A stretch of 37,479 bases of DNA from Deltaproteobacteria bacterium (GTDB lineage: Bacteria > Myxococcota > B64-G9): assembly GCA_019307065.1 (NCBI GenBank), contig JAFDKH010000042.1, positions 1 through 37,479 on the forward strand, given 5' to 3'. The notes under the pieces were generated by a model that saw nothing but the letters and a program-made list of their open reading frames with translations, searched no databases and was not told the origin of the DNA. Position 1 is the first letter of the stretch. The number at the start of each line of letters is the position of its first letter. This document shows positions 9,140 to 17,607 of this stretch, piece after piece. Both the position numbers and the translations under genes were made by a program.

Positions 9140-9646
9140 GTGGAACGCCTAAGCCTCATAAAAAGAATGTGGGCCGAAAGAAGACTTGGGTTTTTAATGG
9201 ACGAAATAATGCAAGGTACTCACCACTTCGTCAATGGGTTTGGTCCCGAGGGAGAACACGAGATGTTTTTCGAAGTGACCTGGGGCACCAGACATATTGC
9301 GCCCTACTTGAATCCGTTTGGCGCCAACTTCATGTCCAACTTCCTGGAGGGGACAGTTACGGTGGGGGGCCTGGTCGAGAAAGCAGCCTGTCGGGGGACG
9401 CTCGATCTCAAGTATTTTTCTGAAGCCAAGATCCGATATAAATTTACCTTCAAAGATGAAAAGGGAGTTCCTTATTCCTACGTCGGCGAAAAGGTAAATA
9501 TTCGACCCTGGAATCTGCACCGGACTCACACTACTTGCTACGGCACAATCACTAATCTCGAAACCGGCAAAGATATTTCCAAGTCAATTTTGTACTTCAA
9601 AATAGACACCGTGCCGGCTTTTATCAAAAGTGTCCGGCTCGGTTGA
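9140..9646 (+). CDS. Small beta-rich protein, family uncertain
   Basis: A 168-residue protein from GTG 9140 with a strong GGGAGG 6 nt upstream. It has no signal peptide or membrane segment. The sequence opens with amphipathic helix (LIKRMWAERRLGFLMDEIMQG) and continues as alternating strands: MFFEVTWG, EGTVTVGG, CRGTLDLKYF, IRYKFTFKDEKGVPYSYVGEK, TTCYGTITNLETG. The layout resembles the calycin-like beta domain sometimes joined to GMC oxidoreductases (a helix, then a strand-rich unit reading RYKFxFxDxxGxPY). That is a weak pattern match, not an identification. It stands alone with its own promoter. Confidence 0.6.
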   Translation: MERLSLIKRMWAERRLGFLMDEIMQGTHHFVNGFGPEGEHEMFFEVTWGTRHIAPYLNPFGANFMSNFLEGTVTVGGLVEKAACRGTLDLKYFSEAKIRYKFTFKDEKGVPYSYVGEKVNIRPWNLHRTHTTCYGTITNLETGKDISKSILYFKIDTVPAFIKSVRLG

Positions 9647-9775
9647 GAAGCGTCTGAATTTCTTAGGTCCCCTTACAAACTGCTGGAAGTTATTAGATTG
9701 AATAACTGGAGTACTACCTGCTTCAATGCCTAGTAAATGTATGGTAATGTATGGCAGATTTGAGCTTGATCAGGG

Positions 9776-9803
9776 TTGAAAAGTAAATGAAAAATGATAT
9801 CAT
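9776..9803 (+). promoter_or_regulatory. Putative promoter of the lipoprotein operon
   Basis: TTGAAA (9776-9781), 16 bp, TATCAT (9798-9803); expected start near 9810, 28 nt before the ATG at 9838. It would drive the four same-strand genes to 15187. Confidence 0.4.
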
Positions 9804-9837
9804 CTTGGGCCCATAAGAGTGCTACGGAGGCCTGCGA

Positions 9838-10515
9838 ATGAAAAGAGCTTGGTTAATATTACTATTAGTTATTTTTACATTCACGGCCTGCACCAAAGAC
9901 TCAGATAAAACCAAACCTACTCAAGAAAAAGACAAGCAGCCTGCCGATCCCGGCGTAACCACCAGCGATCTTTTCAGCGGTTTCGATGCCAAGGCCGAAC
10001 TCGAGTTTCTCCAGGGAACCTGGGAGGTGAAAGAAACCTTTTCGGGCAAGGCTAGCTGGACTATCAAAGGCGACAAGCTAATCCGCAAGACCGGCGATAA
10101 AGAGGAGCAGGGTAAAATCGAGATTCCCTATCCAGGCAAGGTTGTTTTCGTGCAGGAGAAGGCCGGCGGCACCCAGCGCACCTTCTATGGCTATGCGCGC
10201 AGCGGCGACGACGCTTACATCGGCCTGGGCAAGGCCGGGGTCAAGGTCGGCAACCGTTACATGCTGGCTGTCGACGGGTTGCTTATAAAAGTCGACGATA
10301 CTTGCAAGTACCACAAAAAGAAAATGTTCGAAGGCTTTGAAAAGGACGGGCTTAGCGTCAAGTGCGAAATAATTAACGATTCCGACAAAAAAGTATTGGC
10401 CTATGAAGTGCCGGATAGTTTCAAGAAGGGTGAACTGGTCAAGAACAAGGTGAATATCGTCGGCGATGCCCTTCTCGACGATCAGATGATGGGTAATAAG
10501 GCGACCAAGAAATAG
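9838..10515 (+). CDS. Lipoprotein with lipocalin-like domain
   Basis: A 225-residue lipoprotein: GGAGG before the ATG, then MKRAWLILLLVIFTFTAC with the lipid-attachment Cys at 18, and a charged Asp/Lys linker. Residues ~55-225 form a strand-rich domain opening with LEFLQGTWEVKE, the LxGTW start common in lipocalin-like domains, which bind small hydrophobic ligands. CKYHKKKMF and the C-terminal Lys-rich tail are unassigned. First gene of a run of four lipoproteins with gaps of 20, 42 and 2 bp. Ligand unknown. Confidence 0.75.
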   Translation: MKRAWLILLLVIFTFTACTKDSDKTKPTQEKDKQPADPGVTTSDLFSGFDAKAELEFLQGTWEVKETFSGKASWTIKGDKLIRKTGDKEEQGKIEIPYPGKVVFVQEKAGGTQRTFYGYARSGDDAYIGLGKAGVKVGNRYMLAVDGLLIKVDDTCKYHKKKMFEGFEKDGLSVKCEIINDSDKKVLAYEVPDSFKKGELVKNKVNIVGDALLDDQMMGNKATKK

Positions 10516-10535
10516 TTTATATAAGGAGACTACTA

Positions 10536-11093
10536 ATGAAGCATTGCACCACAACTCTGATAATCATTCTAGCGGCCGCTCTGGCATTGCCTTTGGGATG
10601 TTGCAAGGAAGAATGTGACAAAGATCATGAACACAAGGCCGAGGCAGTCAAAGACAAACCCGAAGCCGACAAGAAACCGGAGGCCGAAGCCCCGAAAAAG
10701 GCCGAAGCAGCCAAGCTGGGCATGGCCCTGGCCGGGGCCGCAGAAGTCTCAGTCGCAGATCTTTTATCAGATCCAAAGGCTTTTGATGGCAAGACCGTCA
10801 AAGTTTCCGGCAAGGTCGAAGATTTTTGTCACCACAAGCGGGCCTGGTTCGGCGTAACCGCCAAAGAAGGCAAAGGCATGGTGCGCATATTCACCAAGCC
10901 GCGCTTCGAAGTTCCCCTGGATTGCAAGGGCAAGAACGCAGTTGCCGAGGGAAAGGTCGAAGTCATCACCATCGATCCCGAGCAGGCCAGCCACTACAGT
11001 AAAGATCACAAATTTTTGGCGGGTGTGACAATAGTCGAAGGCCAGCCGATTTTGAGACCAATTATCCGCGCCTTTGGCGCGGAATTGAAGTAG
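10536..11093 (+). CDS. Lipoprotein with OB-fold (DUF4920-like) domain
   Basis: 185 residues, AAGGAG 8 nt before the ATG. The signal peptide ends LPLGCC (Cys22). A long Lys/Glu/Ala linker (residues 35-62, repeats of KPEA/KKAEA) spans the periplasm or peptidoglycan. The folded part (about 70-175) reads VSVADLLSDPKAFDGKTVKVSGKV, DFCHHKRAWFGVTAKEGKG, AVAEGKVEVITI, the pattern of DUF4920-type OB-fold lipoproteins in which a strand pair KTVxVSGKV...AxGxVEV brackets a Cys/His or Cys/Trp loop. The HH and Cys residues there could bind metal (inference). Second gene of the operon. Confidence 0.7.
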   Translation: MKHCTTTLIIILAAALALPLGCCKEECDKDHEHKAEAVKDKPEADKKPEAEAPKKAEAAKLGMALAGAAEVSVADLLSDPKAFDGKTVKVSGKVEDFCHHKRAWFGVTAKEGKGMVRIFTKPRFEVPLDCKGKNAVAEGKVEVITIDPEQASHYSKDHKFLAGVTIVEGQPILRPIIRAFGAELK

Positions 11094-11135
11094 GCCCGAT
11101 TTAACAACCCGGCCCAAAAGTTATCCGGAGGAATC

Positions 11136-13127
11136 ATGAAGATAAGTAAAATATTGTTAGTCTTGGCAGCCGCCGGCCTGGCGGCCGGTTGCGCCGCCAG
11201 CGGCAAGGCCATTATCGACCAGTATCAGAATGTCACCCCCAACCGATTCGAAGGTGCGGTGGCTGTGGTGTTGGAAGAAAAGCAAACAGAAACGGTGAGT
11301 GAATCCGGGCGTGAGCTGGTTACCGAGTTTTTCACAAGAATCAAGATCATGAACCGCAAGGCACTCGATTGCGGCGAGGACGCTCCCAATTGCCGGCTCA
11401 AACGAATGTTGGGCTACGAGCCCGATTTTGATGAGGTCGAACTGGTTGAGGCCCGCACGATCACGCCCGATGGGACCATAATCGAGATCGATCGTGACGA
11501 CGACATGAGCGACGGGACCTCCACGAGTTGGGTCTACCCCGAGGAATACGGTCGTGGCCTGGTCTGGACTGCCAAAGGTGTCGTACCGGGTGCCATAATC
11601 GAGGAGCACTGGCGGATTCGTTCCAAGAAGATTCACGGAGTTGGGGGTACCTATTTCCAGGATCAGGATCCGGTGCTGGAGGCGACCTACACGATCGACG
11701 CTCCGGCCGACTACGGTTATACCTGGAAAACTTATAACATCGACATCAAGCCTACCGAGAAGAAAGTCGGCAACCGTATAATCCGCACCTGGACGGCTAA
11801 AGATGTGGCACCGATTGTCATAGAGGAAGGCATGGTGGCTGTTGATGACGTGATTGCCAAGTTGATGGTCGGCACCAGTCACATCTATTCCTATGAAGAT
11901 GTTTCTCCCAATACAAAATCGGGCACCTGGGAAGAGCGCGGCCAGTTCCAGGCCGATCTCAACAAGACCAGGCAGGAAGTAACCAAAGAAGTCCAGGCGG
12001 TCATCGACCAGATCGCCGCCAGCGCCAAGACCGAGACGGGCAAGGTCAAGGCGATCTGGGAGTGGATGAACAAAAACATCCGCTACGTACAGCGCAAGAG
12101 CAGCGCCAAGGACCGCGGTATCTTGCCGCTTTCGGTCCACACCGTCTGTACCAGCAAGTACGGCGACTGCAAGGCCATGGGCGGCATCATCTCCGTCATG
12201 GCGCGTGGTGTCGGCCTGGTCGCCGACCCGGTTTCAATTGGAACACGTGATCAGCGTGGGGCCGTCGAACTGGAAGTTCCCTGTCATCAATCAAATCATG
12301 TGATTGGCCGGGTGGAAGCCGACAAGCAGGTCTACTATCTCGACGCAACCACTCGCTCTTTTGATTACAAGACCAACCCCGACCGCAATCAGGGTGTGCA
12401 TGTCACTGTGGCGCGAGACGGGGCGCCCTTTGTGGATCTGGTTCCGATCCAGCCGCCCGAAGCGAGCGTTTCTACTTTGACGACTGTCTTCAAGCCGGGC
12501 AAAGACGGAACCATGGAGTTTGAGACTAAGCGTAGTACCACCGGGAACCTGGCAGGCAACCTTCGTTCCAGGGCGTACTCTTATACTCCCGAAAAGTGGA
12601 ACAAGTGGATTGAATCAATATTGGCCCTGAGTTACCCACAGATCAGCATCTCAGAGCAGAGTATTGCCGGCAAAGAAGACAACAATAAAAACTTCGACAT
12701 CATGGTCAAGGCAAAAATTCCGCGGGCACTCCAGCCGGCTGGTAAAGGAATCAGCTTCGAGGTCAAAGAGCCGTTTCTATCAGGTGTTTTCCAGTATTTC
12801 GAATTGCCCAAGCGTCGTTACGGGCTAGATATGGGTTTCCTGTGGGTTCGCAACAACCGCTACGAGGTGTTGATACCCGCAGGCATGAAACCGACTGGTT
12901 TACCCAAGAACGTAATGTTCGAAGACGACTTTGTGAAGACTGAACGTCTGATCCAAATCGAAAACGACAAGATTGTGTCCCAGTACACTATGGTCGTCAA
13001 GAAGCTGATAATCCCGGCCGATCGATATCTGGAGGCGCGCAAGTCTTACCAGAAAGCCCTGGATGCCAGCTCGTTTGTGATAATCTTCGAACCCGAAAAT
13101 GGAAAGAAAATAGCGAAAGAAGGTTAA
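11136..13127 (+). CDS. DUF3857 + transglutaminase-like lipoprotein with intact catalytic triad
   Basis: 663 residues. GGAGG precedes the ATG; the signal peptide ends AAGC (Cys19). Residues ~35-250 are a DUF3857-type beta domain (ARTITPDGTIIEIDRDD, KGVVPGAIIEEHW). Residues ~300-410 are a transglutaminase/arylamine-acetyltransferase-like papain fold: KAIWEWMNKNIRYV, then KYGDCKAMG with nucleophile Cys345, NHVIG with His388 and YYLDATT with Asp403. The remaining ~250 residues are a third, beta-rich domain. Such proteins are probably periplasmic peptide or cell-wall modifying enzymes; substrate unknown. Stop codon and next ATG are 2 bp apart, so translation of the two paralogues is coupled. Confidence 0.88.
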   Translation: MKISKILLVLAAAGLAAGCAASGKAIIDQYQNVTPNRFEGAVAVVLEEKQTETVSESGRELVTEFFTRIKIMNRKALDCGEDAPNCRLKRMLGYEPDFDEVELVEARTITPDGTIIEIDRDDDMSDGTSTSWVYPEEYGRGLVWTAKGVVPGAIIEEHWRIRSKKIHGVGGTYFQDQDPVLEATYTIDAPADYGYTWKTYNIDIKPTEKKVGNRIIRTWTAKDVAPIVIEEGMVAVDDVIAKLMVGTSHIYSYEDVSPNTKSGTWEERGQFQADLNKTRQEVTKEVQAVIDQIAASAKTETGKVKAIWEWMNKNIRYVQRKSSAKDRGILPLSVHTVCTSKYGDCKAMGGIISVMARGVGLVADPVSIGTRDQRGAVELEVPCHQSNHVIGRVEADKQVYYLDATTRSFDYKTNPDRNQGVHVTVARDGAPFVDLVPIQPPEASVSTLTTVFKPGKDGTMEFETKRSTTGNLAGNLRSRAYSYTPEKWNKWIESILALSYPQISISEQSIAGKEDNNKNFDIMVKAKIPRALQPAGKGISFEVKEPFLSGVFQYFELPKRRYGLDMGFLWVRNNRYEVLIPAGMKPTGLPKNVMFEDDFVKTERLIQIENDKIVSQYTMVVKKLIIPADRYLEARKSYQKALDASSFVIIFEPENGKKIAKEG

Positions 13128-13129
13128 TA

Positions 13130-15187
13130 ATGCAACGACATAGAATATTTTTTACTTTTGGACTGCTTACGATTGTTGCCCTGGCCGCCGGCTGTGGGGC
13201 CTCCGGGCTGGTTATTATCCCGCCCGAAGTCGAAAATGCCAAGGCACCCGAGGGTAAATACGGTAATGTGCATGCCATCTACCTTTACGACGTCGGCTAC
13301 GTGCACTATGACCCGATCGATATCGGCAACAGTTACGGTCCCGATTACGCTTACACGCGCTACACCAAGATCAAGCTGCTGACTCGGGCAGCTGTCGATA
13401 CCTACTATGGTAACATTCTTTTCGATCATTTCGACGAGCTATACGGTATTGAATCCCATATCGAAAAACCAGATGGTACGCGGGTAGATCTCGGCCCGGG
13501 TGATTACCTGACAACAATTCTGGTGAAAGACGTCATTCCGGGTAGAACACCCCCGATTCACTTTTATCGGACTGCAATTATTTTTCCGGGACTGGATATC
13601 GGTGATACCATTGTTTACCGCTATACCAAGCGCAGCCCCGAAATCAGCTGGAACTTTAATCGTATGGATGCCCCGGTGTTGTTTTCCAAGTTCATGTTTG
13701 CCCGGCCGCCGGTGCGGACTGAAATTCAGCCGGTTATTTATGACCGTCACGACCTCAAACCGGAGAAAACAACTGACAAGGGGATGGCTACCGGCATGAT
13801 GGGTTATACAGGAATTTCACGGCAGGCCACCTATGACATCTGGACGGTCAGGAATTCGCCGCCAATTATTTACGAATCGGCCATGCCGCCCATGGTTGAT
13901 TTGTCAAGCCGCGTACTGGTTTGGCGGAGCGATCGCAAGTGGCCCTGGTCGACTCAGGGAGAAACTTATCACAAGTGGTTTACTCATTACGGGCGTTACC
14001 CTTCAAAACCCAAAGAACTCGCTCAACAGCTGGTAAAAGATATTTCCGCTCCCAGAGAGCGGGCCCGCGTGATTCATGACTGGGTTAAGCAAAATCTCAA
14101 TATTCAGCCGCATGGAAATCTTACTTATGTTCCCAGGCAGATCGAGATCGAGCGGATTGACATCGACGAACTACTCAAAGAAAAGAACGCCACACCCGAG
14201 AAAGTTGCTAACCTGATGTGGCTGATGATGCAAGCGGTCGGGGTGGAAGCCACTATCGTACTTGCCACACACGTTGACAGTCCGCCGGTCATCGAAGACC
14301 TGCCGTCGACCAGCCAGTTCACCCATCCCTTGTTGGCTCTGGATGACGGTACCCTGATCGACACCACCAACCGCTTGTGTCCCTTCGGGATGATTCCCTG
14401 GGCCTTCGAGGGGCGCAAGGCACTCTGGGTAAAGGGCGGTTCGGTGGCGCTCAAGGAAATACCGCTCAGTGATGCTTCCGACAATCAACGATTCGTTAAT
14501 GTAAACGGCAAGGTCGATCCGGACGGCAGCGTAAAGACTAGGGTCCATTACAAGATGACCGGCCAGATGGCTTACGCCTGGCGTAAGTGGCTTGTTCCGA
14601 TGACCCCCAAAGAGAAAGAAGTTGCTATACGCGATGTGGTGGTTGCAACAGCAAATAAAGCCGAGGTTGACAATTTCGAGTTCGAGAATCTCGAGAATGT
14701 CGATAAAGACCTCGAGTTTACGATTGATTATCATGTACCTGGTTACGCCCAGGTGCTTCAGGACAAGATGGTTTTCAAGGCCGGAGCTTTCGTGCACCAC
14801 ACGACTTGTCCTGCCCTGGACGGCGCCGGCGGGTATGACCTTTATATATGCCCCAAGCCGATTAGCGAAAAACGCAACAACCCGGTTCAGTTTCCGTTCA
14901 AGCGTTACGATGAAATGGATATCGGGATCGATTTCCCGACCGGCTTTATGTTGCAGGCTGTGCCCAAGGGATTCAGAACGCGCAAGATCGAAAAAGGGAC
15001 TTCACTGGGTGTGCAGACTTCGTATGGTTCTAAAGAAGGAAAGAAACTGCATGTCATCCGCAAATTCTCAGTCAATGAACCGTTCATCGACAAAGATGGC
15101 TACGAAAAGTTGCGCGACATAATGCGCCGTTATGAGGCCCAGAAAGACACCCTGATTACTCTGGAGATTCCCGGGTTGACGGATTGA
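13130..15187 (+). CDS. DUF3857/transglutaminase-like lipoprotein, catalytic Cys replaced
   Basis: 685 residues, full-length paralogue of the preceding gene with the same three-domain plan. The signal peptide ends LAAGC (Cys22). The DUF3857 part is clear (SHIEKPDGTRVDLGPGDY, DVIPGRTPPIHFY, LDIGDTIVYRY). In the transglutaminase part ARVIHDWVKQNLNI aligns with the active paralogue, but KYGDCKAMG becomes KNATPEKVA: Pro356 stands where the nucleophile Cys should be. His399 (FTHPLLAL) and Asp411 (LIDTTN) remain. It is thus probably a pseudoenzyme, perhaps a partner or regulator of the upstream enzyme. Its 3' end overlaps the convergent TraB-like gene by 32 bp. Confidence 0.87.
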   Translation: MQRHRIFFTFGLLTIVALAAGCGASGLVIIPPEVENAKAPEGKYGNVHAIYLYDVGYVHYDPIDIGNSYGPDYAYTRYTKIKLLTRAAVDTYYGNILFDHFDELYGIESHIEKPDGTRVDLGPGDYLTTILVKDVIPGRTPPIHFYRTAIIFPGLDIGDTIVYRYTKRSPEISWNFNRMDAPVLFSKFMFARPPVRTEIQPVIYDRHDLKPEKTTDKGMATGMMGYTGISRQATYDIWTVRNSPPIIYESAMPPMVDLSSRVLVWRSDRKWPWSTQGETYHKWFTHYGRYPSKPKELAQQLVKDISAPRERARVIHDWVKQNLNIQPHGNLTYVPRQIEIERIDIDELLKEKNATPEKVANLMWLMMQAVGVEATIVLATHVDSPPVIEDLPSTSQFTHPLLALDDGTLIDTTNRLCPFGMIPWAFEGRKALWVKGGSVALKEIPLSDASDNQRFVNVNGKVDPDGSVKTRVHYKMTGQMAYAWRKWLVPMTPKEKEVAIRDVVVATANKAEVDNFEFENLENVDKDLEFTIDYHVPGYAQVLQDKMVFKAGAFVHHTTCPALDGAGGYDLYICPKPISEKRNNPVQFPFKRYDEMDIGIDFPTGFMLQAVPKGFRTRKIEKGTSLGVQTSYGSKEGKKLHVIRKFSVNEPFIDKDGYEKLRDIMRRYEAQKDTLITLEIPGLTD

Positions 15188-15806
15188 GCAGCCTGACTTC
15201 CGGGTCGAGGTCGACAAGCAACTCGGAAAGATTCCACAGATGTTCCCATCCCCCAACATGAGCGACTGAGTCGAACTGAACATATTCTCTGATCTGCTTG
15301 GCTAGGCGTTTGTCCCCGAAGCTTATGCGCTCACTTGTGGTCGAGTCACGGGTCGGGTCTTTGTATTGCTTATGCGCCCGTTGCCACTCGCGCTCGACTT
15401 GTCGGCCCAAGTCAGGTTCTTGCTTGGCGGCCAGCGCGACGAGGTTGTCTAAGGACATAAGCTCTTTGGAAAATAGAGCTAGAAGTTTTCTCGATTGCTG
15501 GTTGTTGCCGCTAGCGACTACTCGTGCACCGGACCGTTCGGCGTAATCCTCGGCCGCTCGATACTCGAAAGGAGTCTCGAGTTGGGCGGCGACTGTTTCG
15601 AGTGCGCCGGGCAAAGAGCCGTCATCCAGCCGAAAGGGCGTGAGTTGTCTGGCTAAGTCGACTCCGATCATTTTGCGGAAATCCAGAGCATAGTGGCTCA
15701 CATCGACAGTGATTGTTTCGGGTTTCTTGGTTCCCAGCAGCGAAAGCAGTTGTTGGTAGCCGTCCGGGTCGAGATGGACTGTGCCAATTAGAAGTAGCTT
15801 AGTCAT
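15156..15806 (-). CDS. TraB/GumN-like protein
   Basis: About 216 residues from ATG 15806 (MTKLLLIGTVHLDPDGYQQLL). In-frame ATGs upstream to 15887 would overlap the previous gene and add 27 residues without family character; none of the starts has a strong Shine-Dalgarno. The opening IGTVHLDPDG, the ETITVDVSHYALDF strand and the ending DSVAHVGGWEHL resemble the TraB/GumN/ChaN-type alpha-beta fold, in which the GTxH motif and a late His line a metal-binding site. Predicted cytosolic. Third gene of a minus-strand run behind fliA and the flgM-like gene. Family call moderate, function unknown. Confidence 0.55.
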   Translation of the reverse strand: MTKLLLIGTVHLDPDGYQQLLSLLGTKKPETITVDVSHYALDFRKMIGVDLARQLTPFRLDDGSLPGALETVAAQLETPFEYRAAEDYAERSGARVVASGNNQQSRKLLALFSKELMSLDNLVALAAKQEPDLGRQVEREWQRAHKQYKDPTRDSTTSERISFGDKRLAKQIREYVQFDSVAHVGGWEHLWNLSELLVDLDPEVRLLNPSTRESPE

Positions 15807-15870
15807 TGCGGCTTGCGAGTATAGCATAGACGCAGGCATTGCAGACCGGGCAGCCGGCCGGTGAATTAGT

Positions 15871-16062
15871 TTAGTTGAGCAAGGCACTGCCTGTCAGGTG
15901 GGCTTCTTCCAGAATCGCATCAGCGACTTTCTCGGCTGGGACATGATAGTGGCCGTCAACCATCTGGGCGGTTATCTCGGCTACTCGAATAAGATCGATT
16001 TCGTCGGGGTTGAAGCGTCGCGACCTGATTTTTGGGCGACGAATGTCGAGCTTTTTTTTCAA
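15871..16062 (-). CDS. flgM: FlgM-like anti-sigma-28 factor
   Basis: A 63-residue protein starting at TTG 16062; only a weak GGGGTG is upstream. A basic N-terminal stretch (KKKLDIRRPKIRSRR) is followed by VAEITAQMVDGHYHVPAEKVADAILEEAHL, which matches the C-terminal sigma-binding helices of FlgM (helix, G-x-Y-x-V turn, then K-hA-x-x-IL). It lies 43 bp downstream of a sigma-28 gene on the same strand, the usual partner. FlgM binds FliA and blocks it until exported through a finished flagellar hook. At 63 residues it is shorter than enterobacterial FlgM, and the N-terminal secretion half is reduced. Confidence 0.72.
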   Translation of the reverse strand: MKKKLDIRRPKIRSRRFNPDEIDLIRVAEITAQMVDGHYHVPAEKVADAILEEAHLTGSALLN

Positions 16063-16105
16063 ATCACACCCCAGGTTTGACAGCGGGAGAATTCTTGTCG
16101 AGCCA

Positions 16106-16855
16106 TTATAGAGGGGTAGTCTCTTCGCCGCTTTCGAGGAACGAACGCATTCGGTTTACGGCATTGCGATGTACCTGACAGATGCGTGACTCGGTGATGC
16201 CGAAGAGAATGGCGATTTCCCGGTAATTCAGCCGGGCGTAATAATATAAAGAGATAATGCTGCGCATTCTATTTGGTAGCTGTTTGATGGCAGCAATCAA
16301 GCGATTACGTAACTCTTTTTGGGCCAGGGCATGATCCGGAGCAGGATACCTTTCATAGTCGGAGAGGAAAATCGAACCAACTCCCTTGTCGAGCAGATCG
16401 ATCGACAGCTCGAGTCCGGGAGTCAGATTGTTGGCCAGCGAGCGATATTTCTCTATTGGCAATCCCAGGTGGTCGGCCATTTCATCTTCATTTGGCGGGC
16501 AGCCTAATTCTCCGGTCAACTCTTGCCGGGCTTTTTCGAATTTGCGTAGCCGCTGGCGACTTCGCCTGGGCACCTGGTCGAGACTGCGTAACTCATCGAG
16601 AATTGTCCACTTGATTCTGAACCTGGCGAAAACACCGAAGGTTATCCCGCGGGTAGGGTCGAATTTGTCTACCGCCGACAATAATCCAAGGCTTCCGGCG
16701 GAGATCAGGTCGTTGACTTCTATCCAGGCAGGCAGGTGACGGGAAACCTGATGAGCGACTTTGTAAACTAGAGGCATATGATTTAGAATCCGCGTCTGCC
16801 GGTCTACTGGCTCAGGATCAGAACAAGTGCGATTTAGTTCGGGGGCAGGTAGAAT
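16106..16855 (-). CDS. fliA: Sigma-28 (FliA/WhiG family) RNA polymerase sigma factor
   Basis: Region 2 is clear (WIEVNDLISAGSLGLLSAVDKFDPTRGITF, RIKWTILDELRSLDQVPR), region 3 carries LGLPIEKY, and region 4 ends in a helix-turn-helix (LNYREIAILFGITESRICQVHRNAVNRMR). The first ATG in frame is 16777, but it lies inside conserved sequence: upstream codons read VDRQTRILNH just before MPLVYKVAHQ, as FliA proteins do. There is no ATG, GTG or TTG before that back to a TAG stop. An ATT codon at 16855-16853 sits 6 nt after a perfect AAGGAGG, so I take ATT as the start, giving 249 residues, close to the ~240 usual in the family. If ATG 16777 is used the product is 223 residues. First gene of the operon with flgM. 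Confidence 0.85.
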   Translation of the reverse strand: MLPAPELNRTCSDPEPVDRQTRILNHMPLVYKVAHQVSRHLPAWIEVNDLISAGSLGLLSAVDKFDPTRGITFGVFARFRIKWTILDELRSLDQVPRRSRQRLRKFEKARQELTGELGCPPNEDEMADHLGLPIEKYRSLANNLTPGLELSIDLLDKGVGSIFLSDYERYPAPDHALAQKELRNRLIAAIKQLPNRMRSIISLYYYARLNYREIAILFGITESRICQVHRNAVNRMRSFLESGEETTPL

Positions 16856-16868
16856 TTTGAACCTCCTT
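16853..16868 (-). promoter_or_regulatory. Shine-Dalgarno and probable ATT start codon of fliA
   Basis: AAGGAGG (16868-16862), a 6-nt spacer, then ATT (16855-16853). By contrast ATG 16777 has no ribosome-binding site. ATT starts are known for infC and pcnB, where they hold expression low. Confidence 0.55.
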
Positions 16869-17173
16869 GGCTATCTCTGGCTCGATAGTTTTCTTTCAAG
16901 CGAGCGGAGTTAACCCGATGCTAAAGCAACTTCGGTGCCAAGATTTATGGCTCGGAAAACATTGATGAAGTGCGATTTTGCCGATTTTTGCAAAAGTAAC
17001 GAGAGGGGTACTCACTTACCCAGGTAGATGAAAAATCAGTCAACTGTTTGATTTTCAGTCATAAACAGCGAAAGAGGGCAGGGGGTTGAAAATACCCCTG
17101 TGAGTCACTGATGACCTGCCGTTGCGAGTTCCCATTATTAGGATATAATAAAGAGTAGCCAGATCAAAAACGC

Positions 17174-17202
17174 TTGACGCCATGATCGTCAGCATGCATT
17201 AT
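17174..17202 (+). promoter_or_regulatory. Probable promoter of tRNA-Ala
   Basis: TTGACG (17174-17179), 17 bp, CATTAT (17197-17202), so transcription would start about 8 nt before the tRNA. In the rest of the gap 16869-17173 I see only a short AGGGG/CCCCT inverted repeat near 17083-17100 and no gene. Confidence 0.5.
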
Positions 17203-17216
17203 CTGGCCTGCATTTT

Positions 17217-17290
<74 letters not shown>

Positions 17291-17297
17291 TGATAAA

Positions 17298-17370
17298 CCG
17301 AGAGTTTTTCTCGGCACTGACCCTTTGGGACCCTTTTCCAGATTGCAAGGTCCCAACGGGTCTCTTTATT
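17298..17370 (+). terminator. Hairpins downstream of the tRNA, probable terminator
   Basis: First a small CCGAGA/TCTCGG hairpin (17298-17314), then a larger nested one: GACCC (17319-17323) with GGGTC (17358-17362), enclosing TGGGACC/GGTCCCA, followed by TCTTTATTT. The remainder up to 17607 shows no gene. Confidence 0.5.
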
Positions 17371-17607
17371 TAACCAACTTCAGAACCTTTCGGCACTTTG
17401 TTGGGGGAATGACGCACCGATCTGGTTTATGAACAAGCACAGCTGCTGGCGACGATCTTGGGATTGACGAACTAACCAGATAGGTGCTAGCGTCCCATCT
17501 CGGAATTCAGCGATCGTGGGCGATCGTTGACGTGACCGGAGAAAGGGCCTTTGAAATTCCTATCCGTCACAGTGGAGAAACGACGGTCCGCGAGAGGAGC
17601 GTGATCG

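Noticed and set aside
16980..17110. Riboswitch upstream of the tRNA
   Set aside because: Some short inverted repeats (AGGGG/CCCCT) are present, but no conserved riboswitch core could be matched and no regulated gene follows directly.
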